Below are positions 17,193 through 25,741 of a stretch of 64,000 nt of DNA, piece after piece. The position numbers were made by a program, and so were the translations under genes. The DNA is from an uncultured Tateyamaria sp. (lineage in GTDB: Bacteria > Pseudomonadota > Alphaproteobacteria > Rhodobacterales > Rhodobacteraceae). Positions within the stretch are counted from its first letter, which is position 1; every line of letters starts with the position of its first letter. Under the pieces are notes generated by a model, which did not search any database, had not been told where the DNA came from, and saw nothing but the letters and a program-made list of their open reading frames with translations. The DNA lies in NCBI RefSeq assembly GCF_947488715.1, contig NZ_CANLAG010000004.1:62001-126000 (forward strand). The letters are read 5' to 3'.

Positions 17193-18007
17193 GTCATGCT
17201 CTCCATCCACTTGCGTATGGCGGCAACAGCCTCGGGTTCATCAAGGAAGGGGATGTGGCCCCGATCCGGGACTTCGGCAAGGATCATATCGGGTCGTCGC
17301 GCCTGCATCTTTTGGGCGGTCTCAGCGCTCAGCAGGTCGGAACCCGCGCCCCGGATCAGGCACAGCGGTTTGCCCGCCAGCGCGTCGAAAAAGGGCCACA
17401 GGTCCGGCACGGCGCCACCGGCCGCGACCGCGTCCCGCAAATGCGGGTCATAGGTGATGTCGAGGCCCGCGTCCGTTTGCACAAAATGGGTGCGTGCCTC
17501 GTGCAGCCAACGGTCTGCCGGGACGTTGGCAAAACCCTTGAGCACGTGGGGCAGGGCGGCGGCGGCCTCTTCGATCGTGCGGGCGGCGGGCCGTCGGCCC
17601 AGATATGTCATGATGTCCGCCAATCCGGCGGGGTTCAGTTCGGGGCCTACGTCGTTCAATGCGGCCCCCAACAAACGATCCGGGGCGGTGGCGGCCAGCC
17701 CCATGGCGTTCAACCCCCCGCGCGATGTGCCGAGGATGGCGACCGAGGACAGTGACAGGTGATCCATCAGCTCCTTCACATCGCGGATCTCAATGGGCAG
17801 GATGTAGTTGGCCCAAGTGGGATCATGGTCTGATTGTCCGCGCCCACGATAGTCCATGCGGATCATACGGCACGGGGGTAGATGCGGCGCGATGTACTGA
17901 AAATCCTGGGTCGTGCGCGTCAGTCCCGGCAGGCACAGCAGCGGCAGACCCGCGCCCGTGTCTTCGAAATAAAGCGACAGGCCGTCCGATGTGGTGAACC
18001 GGCTCAT
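17189..18007 (-). CDS. Alpha/beta hydrolase
   Basis: A hydrolase of about 272 residues using the ATG at 18007 that overlaps the preceding gene's stop. The oxyanion region is LLCLPGLTRTTQDF, the nucleophile elbow is LGTSRGG (Ser), and the catalytic His is in DRGHIPFLDEPE near the C-terminus. The RMIRMDYRGRGQSD strand is typical of lactonase/epoxide-hydrolase-like members. It might act on a lactone or ester in the pathway of the operon, but the substrate is unknown. Confidence 0.85.
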   Translation of the reverse strand: MSRFTTSDGLSLYFEDTGAGLPLLCLPGLTRTTQDFQYIAPHLPPCRMIRMDYRGRGQSDHDPTWANYILPIEIRDVKELMDHLSLSSVAILGTSRGGLNAMGLAATAPDRLLGAALNDVGPELNPAGLADIMTYLGRRPAARTIEEAAAALPHVLKGFANVPADRWLHEARTHFVQTDAGLDITYDPHLRDAVAAGGAVPDLWPFFDALAGKPLCLIRGAGSDLLSAETAQKMQARRPDMILAEVPDRGHIPFLDEPEAVAAIRKWMESMT

Positions 18008-18690
18008 ACGCCCGCCAGGGCTGGGATGCCCGTCAGGTCGGGCAGGATGTGCGGAGGTGTCCAAGGCAGGCGGTCGACCGGGTCGCCTGCACGATTGACC
18101 CAAGCCGTGACAAAGCCGTAGCCCGCAGCCCCCGCGGCGTCCCACCCGTTGGAGGACACGAACAGCACCTCGTCACGGGCGCAGTCAAACCGTTGGCCCA
18201 CCAAGTCGTAGACGCGGGCATCGGGTTTGAAGATGCCGACGCTTTCCACGGACAGGCAGGCGTCCAGCACGTCCCCGATCCCTGCGGATGCAACGGCGCC
18301 GTTGAGCATGTCGGGCGATCCATTGGACAGGATCGCAGTGTTCAGACCCGCGGCCTTGAGCGCGCGCAGCATGGTCGGAACCTCGGGGTAGGCCTGCAGT
18401 TCCCAATAGAGCGCCAGAAGGCGCGCGCGCAGGGCTGGGTCACCTGCGTGGCCGGACTTGTCCAGGGCCCAGTCGAGCCCGTCCTGGGTGACCTGCCAAA
18501 AGTCGGTATGCGCATCCGTGATGGCGCGCAGCCAGGTGTATTGCAGCTGTTTGAGCCGCCAATGTTCGGCAAGAACGGGCCACGTGTCGCGCAGCGCGGC
18601 AAAGTCAGGCTCTGCGGCGGCCTGGCGTGCGGCGGCGGCCACATCGAACAGTGTCCCGTAGGCGTCAAAGATACAGGTTGTGATGGGCAT
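18004..18690 (-). CDS. Haloacid dehalogenase type II
   Basis: A 228-residue HAD hydrolase of the L-2-haloacid dehalogenase type. The nucleophile is D9 in IFDAYGTLFD. The other signature blocks are ILSNGSPDML, FKPDARVYDL and FVSSNGWDAAGA, in the order expected for L-DEX enzymes and about the usual length. These enzymes hydrolyse 2-chloro or 2-bromo acids. It is the first gene of a seven-gene overlapping reverse-strand operon. Marine roseobacters meet natural organohalogens, so activity is plausible, although phosphatase activity cannot be excluded. Confidence 0.87.
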   Translation of the reverse strand: MPITTCIFDAYGTLFDVAAAARQAAAEPDFAALRDTWPVLAEHWRLKQLQYTWLRAITDAHTDFWQVTQDGLDWALDKSGHAGDPALRARLLALYWELQAYPEVPTMLRALKAAGLNTAILSNGSPDMLNGAVASAGIGDVLDACLSVESVGIFKPDARVYDLVGQRFDCARDEVLFVSSNGWDAAGAAGYGFVTAWVNRAGDPVDRLPWTPPHILPDLTGIPALAGV

Positions 18691-18826
18691 TGGCTGGCTC
18701 CTTCTGGGTGCAGACTGTCACGGGTCCGGGCGAACGAAAAGGGGGCAGGTGGGGTTTACCCGACTGCCAATGGCAGGCAGGGTGTGGCACCTGTGGATCA
18801 AACAGGCAGTGTTGGGAGAGGAAGAC

Positions 18827-19261
18827 ATGGCTGAAATCAAGGATGGGGATACCGTTCGGATCCACTATACGGGCACATTGCTGGACGGCACGGTGTTTGA
18901 CAGCTCTGACGGGCGTGAACCGCTGGAATTTGTGGTGGGATCGGGCCAGATTATCCCAGGTCTAGACGTGGCCTTGCCCGGCATGGCGCAGGGTGAGAAA
19001 AAGACGGTCAACATTGCCTCGGACGACGCATATGGCCCGGTGAACCCGGCCTTGCGTCAGGACGTGCCGCGCGATGCGATCCCGGATGAGATCCCGCTGG
19101 AGGTTGGGTTGCAGTTGCAGATGCAAACGCCGCAGGGCCAGCCCATGCCGGTGACTGTGGCAGAGATCCGCGATGCGGAAGTGACGTTGGACGCCAATCA
19201 TCCGCTGGCGGGCAAAGACCTGAAATTCGATTTCGAGATCGTGTCCTTCGACGCGGCGTGA
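18827..19261 (+). CDS. FKBP-type peptidyl-prolyl isomerase, SlyD-like
   Basis: A 144-residue protein starting at the ATG at 18827 behind GGGAGAGG. The FKBP half has VRIHYTGTLLDGTVFDSS and FVVGSGQIIPGLDVALPGM. The inserted flap domain (about 70-120), DVPRDAIPDE to PMPVTVAEI, is of the SlyD type, and DANHPLAGKDLKFDFEIV closes the barrel. It catalyses prolyl cis/trans isomerisation and probably chaperones folding in the cytoplasm. The His-rich metal tail of E. coli SlyD is absent. It stands alone, transcribed away from the reverse-strand operon. Confidence 0.9.
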   Translation: MAEIKDGDTVRIHYTGTLLDGTVFDSSDGREPLEFVVGSGQIIPGLDVALPGMAQGEKKTVNIASDDAYGPVNPALRQDVPRDAIPDEIPLEVGLQLQMQTPQGQPMPVTVAEIRDAEVTLDANHPLAGKDLKFDFEIVSFDAA

Positions 19262-19314
19262 CGCTGTGCGGACGCTGTTTGCCCTTTGGGCAAAGGCGCC
19301 CCGCCCACCGTCCC

Positions 19315-19680
19315 TTAGCGCCCCGGATCAAGCGATTGCAGCTGGTTTTGCACGGCGCGCGCCTGTTGAAGGTGCGCGTTTTCGCCGCTTTGCCCCTGGT
19401 GTGACGCAAGTGCGCCGCCTCTGCGGACGGGCACCACATCGGTGGGCATACGGCGCACATTGACGTCGACGGGGGCATCCAGTTGGTGCACCGCGCTGCG
19501 CGTTGGCACATCGTGGAACCATAGCACCGTCGCCTCTATGGTGCCGGGGTAGAGGCGCAAGGTCAGCAACAGACCCATCCCGGTCAGCGAAAACAGCAAA
19601 CGCCCGAGCCACGCGGATCTGCGCGCCCGCGCGTCGCGGCGTTTCACTTTGCGTGCATGGGTGTCGTCTGCCATCTGCAT
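19315..19680 (-). CDS. Small protein with one transmembrane segment, unknown function
   Basis: A 121-residue protein (or 119 from the second ATG). A very basic N-terminus (KVKRRDARARR) is followed by one hydrophobic segment at about residues 24-44 and then a polar tail ending in a Gln-rich helix (HLQQARAVQNQLQ). This suggests a single-pass inner-membrane protein with its C-terminus in the periplasm. No family was recognised. It sits just downstream of fabI on the same strand and may be co-transcribed with it. Confidence 0.55.
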   Translation of the reverse strand: MQMADDTHARKVKRRDARARRSAWLGRLLFSLTGMGLLLTLRLYPGTIEATVLWFHDVPTRSAVHQLDAPVDVNVRRMPTDVVPVRRGGALASHQGQSGENAHLQQARAVQNQLQSLDPGR

Positions 19681-19718
19681 GTTGCAGATATGGCAGACGG
19701 ATCGGGCAGGATTGCGGC

Positions 19719-20510
19719 CTAGAGGTGGTCAGGCTGGGGCATGCCCAGCACGTGGAACCCACCGTCGACGCGGATGATTTCGCCGGTTGTACAGGCGCCC
19801 GCATCCGAACACAGATAGACCGCCGTCCCGCCTACGGCCTCAAGGGTCGCGTTCGAGCGCAGCGGCGCGTTCTGATCGGTGTGCTTGTAGGTCTTGCGCG
19901 CGCCGCCGATGGCCGCGCCGGCCAGCGTTTTCATGGGGCCGGGCGAGATCGCGTTCACGCGGATGCCTTCCGGACCCAGATCATTGGCCAGATAGCGCGT
20001 GGCCGATTCCAGTGCGGCCTTGGCCACACCCATCACGTTATAGTTCGGCACCACGCGGTTCGAGCCTTGATAGGTCAGCGTCAGAAGCGTGCCGCCGTTC
20101 TCGATCATCAGGGGATGCGCGCGGCGCGCCACCTCGATGAAGGAGTAGGCCGAGATGTCCATCGAATGCTTGAAGTTGGCGCGGCTGGTGTTGAGGAACC
20201 GGCCTGTCAGTTCTGCCTTGTCGGAAAAGGCGATGGCGTGCACGACAAAGTCGATCGTGGGCCAGCGCGCGCCAAGGGCCTCAAAGGCCGCATCAAGCGA
20301 AGCGTCATCGGTGACGTCCACATCGACCATGAAATCCGACCCGACGCTGGCCGCCAGCGGCTCCAGCCGCTTGCCAAACGCCTCACCCTGGTAAGTAAAG
20401 GCCAGCTCGGCCCCCGCTTCTGACAACGCCTTGGCGATGCCCCACGCGATGGACCGATCATTGGCAACCCCCATTACGAGGCCGCGTTTTCCCTTAAGCA
20501 ATTCTGACAT
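19719..20510 (-). CDS. fabI: Enoyl-[acyl-carrier-protein] reductase (NADH)
   Basis: A 263-residue FabI of standard length. The atypical SDR cofactor motif is GVANDRSIAWG, and the catalytic residues fall at Y147, Y157 and K164, one position shifted from E. coli FabI. The ISPGPMKTLAG loop is also characteristic. It carries out the last reduction of each fatty acid elongation cycle. It follows fabB by nine bases, so the two are co-transcribed. Triclosan-type inhibitors target this family. Confidence 0.95.
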   Translation of the reverse strand: MSELLKGKRGLVMGVANDRSIAWGIAKALSEAGAELAFTYQGEAFGKRLEPLAASVGSDFMVDVDVTDDASLDAAFEALGARWPTIDFVVHAIAFSDKAELTGRFLNTSRANFKHSMDISAYSFIEVARRAHPLMIENGGTLLTLTYQGSNRVVPNYNVMGVAKAALESATRYLANDLGPEGIRVNAISPGPMKTLAGAAIGGARKTYKHTDQNAPLRSNATLEAVGGTAVYLCSDAGACTTGEIIRVDGGFHVLGMPQPDHL

Positions 20511-20519
20511 ATGAAACTC

Positions 20520-21749
20520 TTACCCGTGAAATCTGGACAGGATCATCGACCCGTTTGTACCGCCAAAGCCAAATGAATTTGTCATAACGGAATCAAGCCC
20601 CGCATCGGCCCGCATCTGCGTCGCGATCTCGGCTGGATCGAGCGCGGGGTCAAGCGTTTCGACGTTGATCGACGGCGTGATGAAATCATGCTCCAGCATC
20701 AGCAGGCTGAAGATCGCCTCGAGCGCGCCTGCCGCACCCTGTGCGTGGCCCGTCATCGACTTGGTCGAACTGACGGGCGGCGTCGTGCCTTGTCCAAAGA
20801 CGCGGCGTACGGCTTCGATCTCGCCCACATCGCCCACGGGGGTCGATGTGCCGTGCGCGTTGATATAGCTGACCGCGCGGCCTTCGGGCAGTGTTTCGAG
20901 GGCTGCGCGCATGGCGCGTTCGCCGCCTTCGCCAGACGGGGCCACCATGTCGTGACCGTCCGAGGTTGCAGCATAACCGGTGACCTCGGCATAGATCTTG
21001 GCCCCACGGGCGCGGGCGTGCTCCAGCTCTTCGAGCACAACCATGCCGCCGCCGCCCGAAATCACGAACCCGTCGCGGTCGGCGTCAAAGGCGCGGCTGG
21101 CCCGGTCGGGCGTGTCGTTGTATTTCGACGACATCGCGCCCATCGCGTCAAAGAGGCACGAGAGCGTCCAGTCGAGTTCTTCGGCGCCGCCTGCAAACAT
21201 CACGTCCTGTTTGCCCAGCATGATCTGTTCGGCCGCATTGCCGATACAGTGCAGCGACGTCGAACAGGCACTGGTGATGGAATAGTTGATACCCTTGATC
21301 TTGAACCCCGTGGCGAGGTTCGCGCTGATCGTGGATGACATGCATTTCGGCACGGCAAAGGGGCCAATCCGCTTGGTCGCACCGGTCTTGAGAACCGTCT
21401 GGTGCGCGGCCAGCATGGCGGATGTGGAGGGACCCCCGGATCCGGCAACCAACCCGGTTCGCGGGTTCACGATGTCGCTTTCCTCCAGGCCCGCATCCGC
21501 AATCGCCTGGCTCATCGCGATATGGGCATAGGCGGCACCCGGTCCCATGAACCGCAGGGCGCGTTTCTCAACGTGCTCTTTGACGTCCAGTTTCAGCGTT
21601 CCGGCAACCTGGCTGCGAAAGCCGTGTTCAGCCATCTCTTCGCTGGCAACAATACCGGACGTCCCGGATTTGAGCGAAGCCAGCACTTCGGTGGCGTTGT
21701 TTCCGATGGATGAGACGATGCCGAGGCCCGTCACGACGACGCGTCGCAT
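20520..21749 (-). CDS. fabB: 3-oxoacyl-[acyl-carrier-protein] synthase I
   Basis: A 409-residue condensing enzyme. The nucleophile is C162 in SACSTSLHC, and the two catalytic His residues are in NAHGTSTPVGD and KSMTGHAQGAAG. The GLGIVSSIGNN start and the terminal TNSFGFGGTNGSMIL are typical of FabB. With FabA it makes unsaturated fatty acids by elongating cis-3-decenoyl-ACP. In many alphaproteobacteria it directly follows fabA; here an antisense MBL-fold gene lies between them. Confidence 0.94.
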   Translation of the reverse strand: MRRVVVTGLGIVSSIGNNATEVLASLKSGTSGIVASEEMAEHGFRSQVAGTLKLDVKEHVEKRALRFMGPGAAYAHIAMSQAIADAGLEESDIVNPRTGLVAGSGGPSTSAMLAAHQTVLKTGATKRIGPFAVPKCMSSTISANLATGFKIKGINYSITSACSTSLHCIGNAAEQIMLGKQDVMFAGGAEELDWTLSCLFDAMGAMSSKYNDTPDRASRAFDADRDGFVISGGGGMVVLEELEHARARGAKIYAEVTGYAATSDGHDMVAPSGEGGERAMRAALETLPEGRAVSYINAHGTSTPVGDVGEIEAVRRVFGQGTTPPVSSTKSMTGHAQGAAGALEAIFSLLMLEHDFITPSINVETLDPALDPAEIATQMRADAGLDSVMTNSFGFGGTNGSMILSRFHG

Positions 21750-21965
21750 GCGCGCACTCCTTGGTTTAGGTCATGGGTATGTAGGACAGGGGGGGAGTGG
21801 GGTGCAAGGTGGTATGGCATGTCCACGGCCACTGCCACGCGGTCCGGCAACGCCCATGTGGGAAATTTGACACCGAAATTTATTTCCGCGCGCGCCCGGT
21901 TCATGTTGCGTCACGGCGCATTGTTCGCTGTTGTGGCAGGGCAGACAGGTAAGGGGGAGGTTCAA

Positions 21966-22946
21966 ATGCGGCGCAGGTTCAACGTCACGTGCTTGATGGC
22001 ACTGTGCCTGACCCTCCTTATGGGACAGGCGCACCGGGCTGAGGCCGACGGGGATGTGGCCTTTCAATTCCTGGGCAATACCACGCTGGTTTTTGACGAC
22101 GGTCACACACGGATCATGACCGATGGTTTCCTGTCGCGGCTGCCGCTGCGCAAGCTGCTGTTGGGCATCAAAATCGAAACCGATGAGGACGCCGTGACAC
22201 GCGCGCTGCGGCAGGCAAAGGTGGATGACACCGCCGCCATCTTTGTGGCCCATGCGCATTTCGACCACGCCATGGATGTGGCTCATGTCGCAAACAGGTT
22301 CGATGCACGAGTTTTCGGGTCACGGTCCACACGTGCCGTGGCGCTGGCGGGGGACGTCCCCGACCATAGAATCACCGTCCTGCACGATGAGCGCCGCTAC
22401 CAGATCGGCAATTTCACAGTCACGGCGATCTACACGCCACATGGCGATCCCAACCGCTTTCCGGGCGAATTGCGACCGGGGTTCAAAACGCCCGCACGGA
22501 TGAAGGATTTTCGCGCCAACGAGAACTATTCGTTCCACATCCGCAACGGGCAAACCACGGCGCTGGTGGTGCCGGGGGGCAACTACCTGTCGGCCAAGCT
22601 GAATGGCTATGACGCGCAGACCGTGTTTCTGGGGATCGGAGGCCTAAACGGCGCCGCACAGCGCGCGGCGGGCCGGGGTGATCCTGATTTCATCGCGGAT
22701 TACTGGCGCGAGACGGTGCAGGCGGTTGGGGCCAAAACGGTTGTGCCGATCCACTGGGACAACTTCTTTGTGCCGCTGACACCCGGTGTCCGCTTTCGCA
22801 GCCCGCCCGCAATTATCGAAGATTTTGCTGCAACGCGCGCGCGGCTAACGACATTGGCTGAAATGGATAAAGTCTGCATCCACTGGATGACCGAGCCGTT
22901 TCTGACGCGCACCCTGAATGCGGATCACACCTGCGGGGAATACTAG
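21966..22946 (+). CDS. Secreted MBL-fold metallo-hydrolase
   Basis: A protein of about 326 residues starting at the ATG at 21966 behind a strong AAGGGGGAGG site. Residues 1-28 form a signal peptide (TCLMALCLTLLMGQA). The metallo-beta-lactamase fold shows FLGNTTLVFDDG, the metal motif HAHFDHAMD (H, H, D, H), YTPHGD and PIHWDNFF near the C-terminus. It belongs to the beta-lactamase_B_2/UlaG-like branch, not to true beta-lactamases. It is transcribed against fabB and fabA, ending 12 bases from the convergent fabA stop. The substrate is unknown. Confidence 0.82.
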   Translation: MRRRFNVTCLMALCLTLLMGQAHRAEADGDVAFQFLGNTTLVFDDGHTRIMTDGFLSRLPLRKLLLGIKIETDEDAVTRALRQAKVDDTAAIFVAHAHFDHAMDVAHVANRFDARVFGSRSTRAVALAGDVPDHRITVLHDERRYQIGNFTVTAIYTPHGDPNRFPGELRPGFKTPARMKDFRANENYSFHIRNGQTTALVVPGGNYLSAKLNGYDAQTVFLGIGGLNGAAQRAAGRGDPDFIADYWRETVQAVGAKTVVPIHWDNFFVPLTPGVRFRSPPAIIEDFAATRARLTTLAEMDKVCIHWMTEPFLTRTLNADHTCGEY

Positions 22947-22958
22947 ACCTGTGCCGCC

Positions 22959-23468
22959 TCAGCTCTCGCTGAGCGCGACTTTCATGTCCTTGACCTCATA
23001 GATGACCTCGCCATCGGCTTCGACGATGCCGTCGGCCACACCCATGGTCAGGCGGCGCGTCTGCACGGCCTTGGTAAAGTCGATCTTGTAGGTCAGCAAC
23101 TTGCGGTCGGGCCGCACCATGCCCTTGAGTTTGACCTCGCCCACACCCAGCGCATAGCCGCGCCCGGTCCAGCCACGCCAACCCAGATTGAACCCGGTCA
23201 GCTGCCACAGCCCGTCCAGACCCAGACAGCCGGGCATGATGGGGTTGCCGGGGAAATGGCAGTCGAAAAACCAAAGGTCCGGGGTGATGTCGAACTCGGC
23301 CAGAACATGGCCCTTGCCGTGCGCGCCACCGTCACCAGAGATGTCGGTGATCCGGTCCATCATCAGCATCGGTGGCTCGGGCAGTTGCGCGTTTCCGGGG
23401 CCGAAAAGTTCGCCTCGCGCGCATTTCAAAAGGTCGTCCTTGTCAAAGCTGCTTGGGTATTCCGACAT
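22959..23468 (-). CDS. fabA: 3-hydroxydecanoyl-ACP dehydratase / trans-2-decenoyl-ACP isomerase
   Basis: A 169-residue FabA using the start at 23468 ([14 protein letters not shown]). The active-site hot-dog helix is [20 protein letters not shown], with the catalytic His and Asp in place. It dehydrates 3-hydroxydecanoyl-ACP and isomerises the product to the cis-3 isomer, opening the unsaturated fatty acid branch. It works with FabB, encoded 1.2 kb further along the same strand. Confidence 0.94.
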   Translation of the reverse strand: MSEYPSSFDKDDLLKCARGELFGPGNAQLPEPPMLMMDRITDISGDGGAHGKGHVLAEFDITPDLWFFDCHFPGNPIMPGCLGLDGLWQLTGFNLGWRGWTGRGYALGVGEVKLKGMVRPDRKLLTYKIDFTKAVQTRRLTMGVADGIVEADGEVIYEVKDMKVALSES

Positions 23469-23608
23469 GGTTGGCCTCTTGTTGTCGCGCACATGCCCGG
23501 CGTGCCGGGATCGCGCCCGTCTAGCATCGGCAGGCCAACAGGTGCAAGTGGTGCACCCCAATGCGCTCATGCCTTGTCAGGATCAGCGGCTTGATCCACA
23601 GTCCGGGC

Positions 23609-24394
23609 ATGAAAGACATTATTGATCTCGACAGATACCCGCTCGACACCCCCGGCAGCGACCGCTGGAACGCTCTGGTGCACGAGGCCCAAGACGGGCT
23701 GCGCCGCGACGGGCTTTTCAATTTTGTGGGCTTTATGCGGCCTGCGGCACTGGACCAGACGCTTGCGCATGTTCATCCGCTGATGACGACGGCGTCGTTC
23801 CACCACAGCCGCAGCCACAACATCTATTTCAAGGACGAGGTCGAGGGCGTCGCACCCGACGATCCCGCGCTGGCCAAGGTCGAGACCGCCAATCACACGC
23901 TCTGCCATGACCAGATGCAGGACACGCCGCTGGACCGGATCTACAAATGGCCCGCCTTTGCCACGTTCCTCGCCGCCGTCATGGACAAGCCGGAATTGCA
24001 CATCATGGACGACCCGCTGGCGGGGCTGAACGTGCTGGAATACCGCGCGGGCGAGGCGCTCAACTGGCACTTTGACCGATCAATCTTTACCACCACGCTG
24101 CTCTTGCAAGAGCCATCTGAGGGCGGCGTGTTTGAATACGCCCAGAACCTGCGGTCAGATGACGATCCGAACCACGCAGGCATTGCACAACTGCTGCGCG
24201 GAGAGCTGTCGCCCACCCAACTGGCGCAGTCGGCGGGTACGCTGAACGTGTTTTTGGGCGTGAACACGGCCCACCGCGTGTCGACTGTTGCGGGGGACAC
24301 CTCGCGCATCGTTGCCGTGCTGTCGCACTACGACACACCGGGCCGCCGGTTTTCGGATAGCGAACGCATGGGCTTCTTTGGTCGTGTGGCATAA
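23609..24394 (+). CDS. 2-oxoglutarate/Fe(II)-dependent oxygenase, BesD/HalD-like family
   Basis: A 261-residue non-heme iron oxygenase. The facial triad can be read as H154-x-D156 (LNWHFDRS) and H222 (NTAHRVS), with R233 as the likely 2-oxoglutarate ligand. The overall pattern (TLLLQEPSEGGVFEY, then TLNVFLGVNTAHRV) resembles proteins annotated as HalD/BesD-like amino acid halogenases. In true halogenases the Asp is replaced by Gly or Ala; here it is kept, so hydroxylation is predicted. It sits between fabA and irr. The substrate, possibly a free amino acid, is unknown. Confidence 0.78.
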   Translation: MKDIIDLDRYPLDTPGSDRWNALVHEAQDGLRRDGLFNFVGFMRPAALDQTLAHVHPLMTTASFHHSRSHNIYFKDEVEGVAPDDPALAKVETANHTLCHDQMQDTPLDRIYKWPAFATFLAAVMDKPELHIMDDPLAGLNVLEYRAGEALNWHFDRSIFTTTLLLQEPSEGGVFEYAQNLRSDDDPNHAGIAQLLRGELSPTQLAQSAGTLNVFLGVNTAHRVSTVAGDTSRIVAVLSHYDTPGRRFSDSERMGFFGRVA

Positions 24395-24467
24395 TGCGCT
24401 TTTCCCCTTTTGCGATTGAATTGCAGGAAAATGCGCTTTTATATGTGGGGACAGAACCGAGGACGCG

Positions 24468-24887
24468 ATGACCCAGGATCAACATCAGGTTGGAAGCACA
24501 TGGCTGGCAGGTGCCGGTCTACGCCCCACACGCCAGCGCGTGACGCTGGCTGCATTGTTGATCGGGGACGGTCAACACCGCCACGTCACCGCCGAAAGCC
24601 TGTTCGAGGCCGCCAAGGATCAGGGCGAGGCCGTGTCGCTCGCAACCGTCTACAACACCTTGCGCGCCTTTTGTGATGCCGGGCTGATGCAAGAGGTCAC
24701 GGTTGATGGCTCCAAGAGCTATTTTGACACGAACACACACGATCACCCGCATTTCTTCTGGGAAGACGAGGCCAAGCTGACGGATGCCCCGTCGGACCAA
24801 CTGGTGATCGCACAACTGCCCGATGCGCCTGAGGGGGCGGAAATCGCCTCTGTGGATGTTGTGATCCGGCTGCGCCGCAAAAACTGA
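24468..24887 (+). CDS. irr: Iron response regulator, Fur family
   Basis: A 139-residue Fur-family protein. The winged helix is at about residues 18-75 (LRPTRQRVTLAALL, then SLATVYNTLRAFCDAGL). The HDHPHFFWEDE segment (H91, H93, H95) replaces the Cys-rich metal sites of Fur and matches the HxH heme-binding region of Irr. Irr senses heme status and controls iron uptake and heme synthesis in alphaproteobacteria. No N-terminal Cys-Pro heme regulatory motif is seen. Location near fabA is a common setting for irr in this class. Confidence 0.85.
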   Translation: MTQDQHQVGSTWLAGAGLRPTRQRVTLAALLIGDGQHRHVTAESLFEAAKDQGEAVSLATVYNTLRAFCDAGLMQEVTVDGSKSYFDTNTHDHPHFFWEDEAKLTDAPSDQLVIAQLPDAPEGAEIASVDVVIRLRRKN

Positions 24888-24974
24888 CCTCCCGGTCCGC
24901 CGCCTCTTTACCGCACAGCAAGGAAATTGCCGTAACCACTTTGTGATCCGTGGTTGTTTTAGGTTATTTTCTGC

Positions 24975-25724
24975 ATGTTTGATGCATCGCCCGCCCAAGT
25001 CGAGACCTCAGCCGACGACCGTGACGTGCCACTGTCGCGCGCGTTGCAATTGCAATGCCGTGCGCTGGCGGCGGTGCCGCACGAATTTCGCGCCGTGGGC
25101 ACCTGGCTCAATTACAATTGCGCCATGATCCCGCATCTGGACGACGACACCGAACGTCAAAAGATGCTCGATGATGCGAAACTGGCACGCGCCGCGCTGG
25201 ACGAGGTGATGCCGTACTTCGATTTCAACGCAAACCTGCCGGATTATCACCCTGACGCGGTGGCATGGTTCCGTGACTGCTTGCGCCGCTCGCCCGGCCA
25301 ATGCGCCCCGTTTGTGCAGACCGCGCGCATGTTGCATGCCCTTCATCACGTGGTCGAGACGGACCCGACCCGCTCATTGCCCGCACAACGAGAGATTTCG
25401 TGCTACATCGTCGACACCCTCGCGCCTGAGATTTCGGCCGTGCTCGACATCCTGCGACAGGCGATGGAGGCGCAGGAAATTCAGCGCAAGGCCTGGGCCG
25501 AACAGCAACGCCGCGAGGCGGACACCGCCGTGGGGCGCATCCAGTCCATCAGCAAAATGGTGCGCCTGATCTCTTTGAATGCCTCGGTCGAGGCCGCGCG
25601 CGCCGGTGAGACGGGCAAAGCCTTCGGTGTCATCGCCCACGAGGTCAAAGCGCTGTCCGAAGCGATCCGCGAATCCGCGGGCAAAGTCACCACAACCGTA
25701 CATTCCCTGACCGACCGGCTGTAG
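24975..25724 (+). CDS. Soluble methyl-accepting chemotaxis-like protein
   Basis: A 249-residue protein without signal peptide or transmembrane segment. The C-terminal ~70 residues contain the chemoreceptor signalling hairpin (ISLNASVEAARAGETGKAF, then VIAHEVKALSE), preceded by a charged coiled coil (about 155-185). Residues 1-150 are mostly helical and contain several Cys and His residues (for example ALHHVVET), but match no sensor domain I recognise. The signalling region is much shorter than in a full receptor. It may relay a cytoplasmic signal to a CheA/CheW complex. No che genes are nearby. Confidence 0.7.
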   Translation: MFDASPAQVETSADDRDVPLSRALQLQCRALAAVPHEFRAVGTWLNYNCAMIPHLDDDTERQKMLDDAKLARAALDEVMPYFDFNANLPDYHPDAVAWFRDCLRRSPGQCAPFVQTARMLHALHHVVETDPTRSLPAQREISCYIVDTLAPEISAVLDILRQAMEAQEIQRKAWAEQQRREADTAVGRIQSISKMVRLISLNASVEAARAGETGKAFGVIAHEVKALSEAIRESAGKVTTTVHSLTDRL

Positions 25725-25741
25725 CGGCGCGCGTCAGGTGG

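Noticed and set aside
23609-24394. Call as an amino acid halogenase
   Set aside because: The iron triad keeps Asp (HFD) instead of the Gly/Ala needed to bind halide, so only an oxygenase is claimed.
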